Positions 33,415-35,796 of a stretch of 35,796 bases of DNA are shown here, piece by piece (the first letter of the stretch is position 1; the number at the start of each line of letters is the position of its first letter). Origin of the DNA: Arcobacteraceae bacterium (GTDB lineage Bacteria > Campylobacterota > Campylobacteria > Campylobacterales > Arcobacteraceae). The position numbers and the translations under genes were made by a program. The stretch is taken from assembly GCA_028687375.1 (NCBI GenBank), contig JAQUAG010000022.1, positions 1 through 35,796 of the forward strand, written 5' to 3'. The notes under the pieces are model-generated. The model did no database searches, was not told the DNA's origin, and saw nothing but the letters and a program-made list of their open reading frames with translations.

Positions 33415-34551
33415 TTAGATTCTCACACTACTTGGAATATTTACAACTCTTTCTTCAAGATATTTTGCATTTTTTAAATCTGTTTTTTGACAATCTTTAA
33501 ACATTTCAAGTTCATTCATAAGTTTCCAAATAGGTCGTGTCATCACACCATTTTTATTTGTAAATTCTAAAAATTCATTTCGTTGATTAATATCATCCAA
33601 TAAAACTGCTTGAAGCCAATAGTTTGATTTACACTTTTTTGGCTCTTCTATAAAAGTTATACTTTCATTTACAAAAAATTCTTTATATTGTGTTGCCAAA
33701 TCTCTTTTTGAAACTAAAAATTTTTCTAATTGTTCAAGTTGAGCAACTAAAAGGGCAGCGTTAATATTAGGAAGTCGATAGTTGTATCCTATCTCATCGT
33801 GTACATACTCATAAGGGTGTGGAATTTTTGCAGTAGTTGTCATATGTTTTACTCTTTTAGCTAATATTTCATCATCTGTAACGATAACTCCGCCACCACC
33901 TGAAGTTATGATTTTATTACCATTAAAAGAAAAAGCTCCTAGTTTTCCAAAAGTTCCTGTATGTTTATCTTTATAATAACTCCCTAAACTTTCCGCTGAA
34001 TCTTCAACTAGAATAACATGCCACATATCGCAAATCTCTTTTATCTCATCTATTCTACAAGGATGCCCAAAAGTGTGCATTGGGACACACGCTTTTATTG
34101 TTTTTCCAGTTGTTTTATTTATACACTTACTATCTTTGATTTCACAATTTATTTCTAAAAAGTTTTTCAAAGATTCAGGACTCAAACCCATCGTATCCAA
34201 ATCAACATCTACAAATATTGGCTTTGCTCCAATATAACTAATAGCATTACAAGTAGCGATAAATGTAAGTGGTTGAGTAATAACTTCATCATCTTTTTTC
34301 ACATCTGCTAACAATAAAGAAATGTGAAGAGCAGCTGTTCCATTTACAGTAGCTATTGCATATTTACTACCAACAGTTTTTGCGAATTCTTTCTCAAAAG
34401 TATCCACATATTTACCCACACTTGATACAAATGTAGAATCTATACAGTCATTGAGATATTTTTTTTCATTGCCAATAAATCTTGGTTCATGGAGAGGAAT
34501 AAACTCTTGAGTGTTAAAAATTTGTTTTATAAAATCAACTATTTTTTGCAT
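33415..34551 (-). CDS. legC: PLP-dependent 4-aminotransferase of the Leg pathway (DegT/DnrJ/EryC1)
   Basis: A 378-aa sugar aminotransferase that converts the 4-keto intermediate from LegB into the 4-amino sugar, with glutamate as donor. VNGTAALHISLLLADV binds the PLP phosphate, LVEDSAESLGSYY holds the ring-binding Asp, and the Schiff-base Lys213 lies in FSFNGNKIITSGGGG. The tail with NYWLQAVLL and MTRPIWKLMNEL fits LegC/PglE/PseC-type enzymes. It shares one base with legB (TAATG), as expected of consecutive steps, but is cut off from legH by the rhuM-like gene. Confidence 0.92.
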   Translation of the reverse strand: MQKIVDFIKQIFNTQEFIPLHEPRFIGNEKKYLNDCIDSTFVSSVGKYVDTFEKEFAKTVGSKYAIATVNGTAALHISLLLADVKKDDEVITQPLTFIATCNAISYIGAKPIFVDVDLDTMGLSPESLKNFLEINCEIKDSKCINKTTGKTIKACVPMHTFGHPCRIDEIKEICDMWHVILVEDSAESLGSYYKDKHTGTFGKLGAFSFNGNKIITSGGGGVIVTDDEILAKRVKHMTTTAKIPHPYEYVHDEIGYNYRLPNINAALLVAQLEQLEKFLVSKRDLATQYKEFFVNESITFIEEPKKCKSNYWLQAVLLDDINQRNEFLEFTNKNGVMTRPIWKLMNELEMFKDCQKTDLKNAKYLEERVVNIPSSVRI

Positions 34552-35741
34552 TACATCTTCCCATCAAGATATTTACCAGTTTCTTTATGTCCAAAATCTG
34601 GAATCATAGAAAAAAACTCTTTTACGATATCTTCTTTTGTCCATGTTAAATTTGATTTAAAGTTTTTGATTGTATTCTCAAAATGGTTCAACTTATCTTC
34701 ATCAAATAAAGCTTCATTTTTAATAATTCCAAGATTTTCAAATCTAGCCATATCTAAAACTTCTTTGTCTGTAAAAAACTCTTCAAAATCTTTTTCACCT
34801 GTCGTATCACTAGCAGTAAATAAACACGGCCATTTACCTTGAGCAGGTAAAGTGTTCGCTAATTCTCTTGCCTCATCTTCTGTTTCACATAAATAAGGTT
34901 CATAGCCAAGATTGTTTAAATATTTTACTGCAATATCAGCAAAAGTGATAAGATGTAAATTTTCACTAAGTTTTGGGAAAAATATATCTCTCTTTTCACC
35001 AAAAATACAAGACATAAGACAAAGTTCACCACTTTCTTGTGGAGTTACAAAGTATCTTTTTATATCATTTGGAGCAACTATAGGTTGATTTTTCTCTATT
35101 CTTTGATTAAATCCATGAAGTAAACTTCCATCACTAAAAGCTACATTTGCAAATCTAGCCATTGAGACATTTATTTGTTGAGATTTTCTCATTACAAACA
35201 TCTCCATAATTCTTTTACTTGCACCCATCATATTTACAGGATTTGCAGCTTTATCTGTACTTACACAAAAATATTTTTTAGTTCCATTTTCAATAGATTG
35301 TTGAAGTGTTTTATCTGTATTAAAAACATTTGTTTCAATCATTCGCATAAGAGTAAATGGGTCTTTTTCACTTCTTACATGTTTTAAAGCAGAAAGATTC
35401 AAAACATAGTCATATTTTCCATCAGCTTTAATAAAAGCATCATATTCGCTACTTCCAATATCAAGTGCAAAAGTAGCAAACTCACCGTCAATATATCCAA
35501 AACTACTTCGTATATCTCGAACAAGTTCAACCATATTGTTTTCAGAAATATCAACCACATGAAGTTTTTTAGGGTTTCTTTTAAATATCTCTTTTGTTAC
35601 AGCTTGACCAATACTCCCAGCTCCACCGATAACTAAAAATGTTGAATTTAATATTATTTCTCTTAGTATTTTCTCATTATTATTTATATCTTCACAGAAA
35701 AGTTCTTTTGTTCGACCTATTAAATTTAATATTTTATTCAT
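34551..35741 (-). CDS. legB: NDP-N-acetylglucosamine 4,6-dehydratase of the Leg pathway
   Basis: A 396-aa extended SDR of the FlaA1/CapD class. The NAD-binding motif GGAGSIGQAV is at about 39-48; VDISENNMVEL, LNLSALKHVRSEKDP and STDKAANPVNMMGASKR follow. The usual catalytic Tyr of Tyr-x3-Lys is Met172 (Lys176 kept), as in this dehydratase class. A C-terminal extension with GKWPCLFTASDTTGEKDFEEF is typical of the C. jejuni Cj1319 group, which acts on GDP-GlcNAc. It begins the operon as seen in the window; an AGGAA ribosome site stands before the start, 10 bp after a probable upstream gene end, so the promoter lies beyond the window. Confidence 0.92.
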   Translation of the reverse strand: MNKILNLIGRTKELFCEDINNNEKILREIILNSTFLVIGGAGSIGQAVTKEIFKRNPKKLHVVDISENNMVELVRDIRSSFGYIDGEFATFALDIGSSEYDAFIKADGKYDYVLNLSALKHVRSEKDPFTLMRMIETNVFNTDKTLQQSIENGTKKYFCVSTDKAANPVNMMGASKRIMEMFVMRKSQQINVSMARFANVAFSDGSLLHGFNQRIEKNQPIVAPNDIKRYFVTPQESGELCLMSCIFGEKRDIFFPKLSENLHLITFADIAVKYLNNLGYEPYLCETEDEARELANTLPAQGKWPCLFTASDTTGEKDFEEFFTDKEVLDMARFENLGIIKNEALFDEDKLNHFENTIKNFKSNLTWTKEDIVKEFFSMIPDFGHKETGKYLDGKM

Positions 35742-35751
35742 TTATAAATTC

Positions 35752-35796
35752 CTAATTTTTTTGTAGATTTGTCATTTTAAAGCCTTGATTTTTTAT
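35752..35796 (-). CDS. Possible 3' end of an upstream gene (partial)
   Basis: The minus-strand frame ending with a TAG at 35754-35752 is open to the window edge and reads IKNQGFKMTNLQKN. The 10-bp distance to legB and the ribosome site overlapping this stop match the tight packing of the operon. Fourteen codons are too few to name a product, and chance openness is possible. Confidence 0.35.
   Translation of the reverse strand: MKNQGFKMTNLQKN

Noticed and set aside
1-35796. CRISPR array, tRNA or rRNA genes
   Set aside because: No regularly spaced repeats, cloverleaf sequences or conserved rRNA segments were recognised on either strand by reading.

Overview
The window looks like chromosomal DNA of a low-GC Campylobacterota species, most probably of the Arcobacter group or a close relative. 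Support comes from the strongly A/T-rich composition, very dense gene packing, the leuS-lptE-folC and yajC-secD-secF arrangements, a compact Lnt, and a CBS-domain PtmE, which is typical of the Campylobacter GDP-linked legionaminic acid pathway. The genus cannot be fixed from sequence inspection alone.

Layout. (1) 1-155 is non-coding, with two hairpins and a minus-strand promoter-like -10 reading out of the window to the left. (2) 156-7128, minus strand, is a housekeeping operon in the order yajC, secD, secF, leuS, lptE, folC. (3) 7098-9921, plus strand, holds lnt, whose start overlaps the yajC start head to head and which may be coupled to a 10-codon leader ORF, and a CPA2/Kef-type antiporter. 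(4) A strong hairpin terminator at 9904-9946 separates these convergent units. (5) 9953-35741, minus strand, is one unbroken run of 27 genes whose largest gap is 28 bp and most of whose junctions overlap. It is a surface-glycan locus. The first bases upstream of legB (35752-35796) are probably the tail of another gene.

How the glycan locus works. legB, legC, legH, legI, legG, ptmE and legF supply most of a legionaminic acid (Leg) pathway ending in CMP-Leg. A GT52-like transferase next to legF is the candidate enzyme that adds it to lipopolysaccharide. Between ptmE and legF sits an eight-gene block. It has ddhA/rfbF, ddhB/rfbG and ddhC/rfbH (CDP-3,6-dideoxyhexose route), a thiamine-diphosphate enzyme and an SDR resembling the YerE/YerF pair that builds C4-branched sugars such as yersiniose, and a gtrA-gtrB-gtrC-like trio for polyprenyl-linked transfer across the inner membrane. 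Downstream of legF lie core genes: a WaaP-like kinase, GT2, GT4 and GT9 transferases, a glycoside-hydrolase-like protein and a WaaF-like heptosyltransferase, followed by an NDH-2-like flavoprotein and a small membrane protein.

The most unusual points are: the nested branched-sugar/Gtr block; a MaoC-type (R)-hydratase inside the leg genes, suggesting a 3-hydroxyacyl substituent on the sugar; and two genes of restriction/defence-associated families (RhuM with a PLD-like C-terminal region, and a YhcG/DUF1016 PD-(D/E)XK nuclease) fitted into leg gene pairs without breaking the tight coupling. No tRNA, rRNA, insertion sequence, integrase or CRISPR array was recognised. No gene-free stretch exceeds 300 bases.
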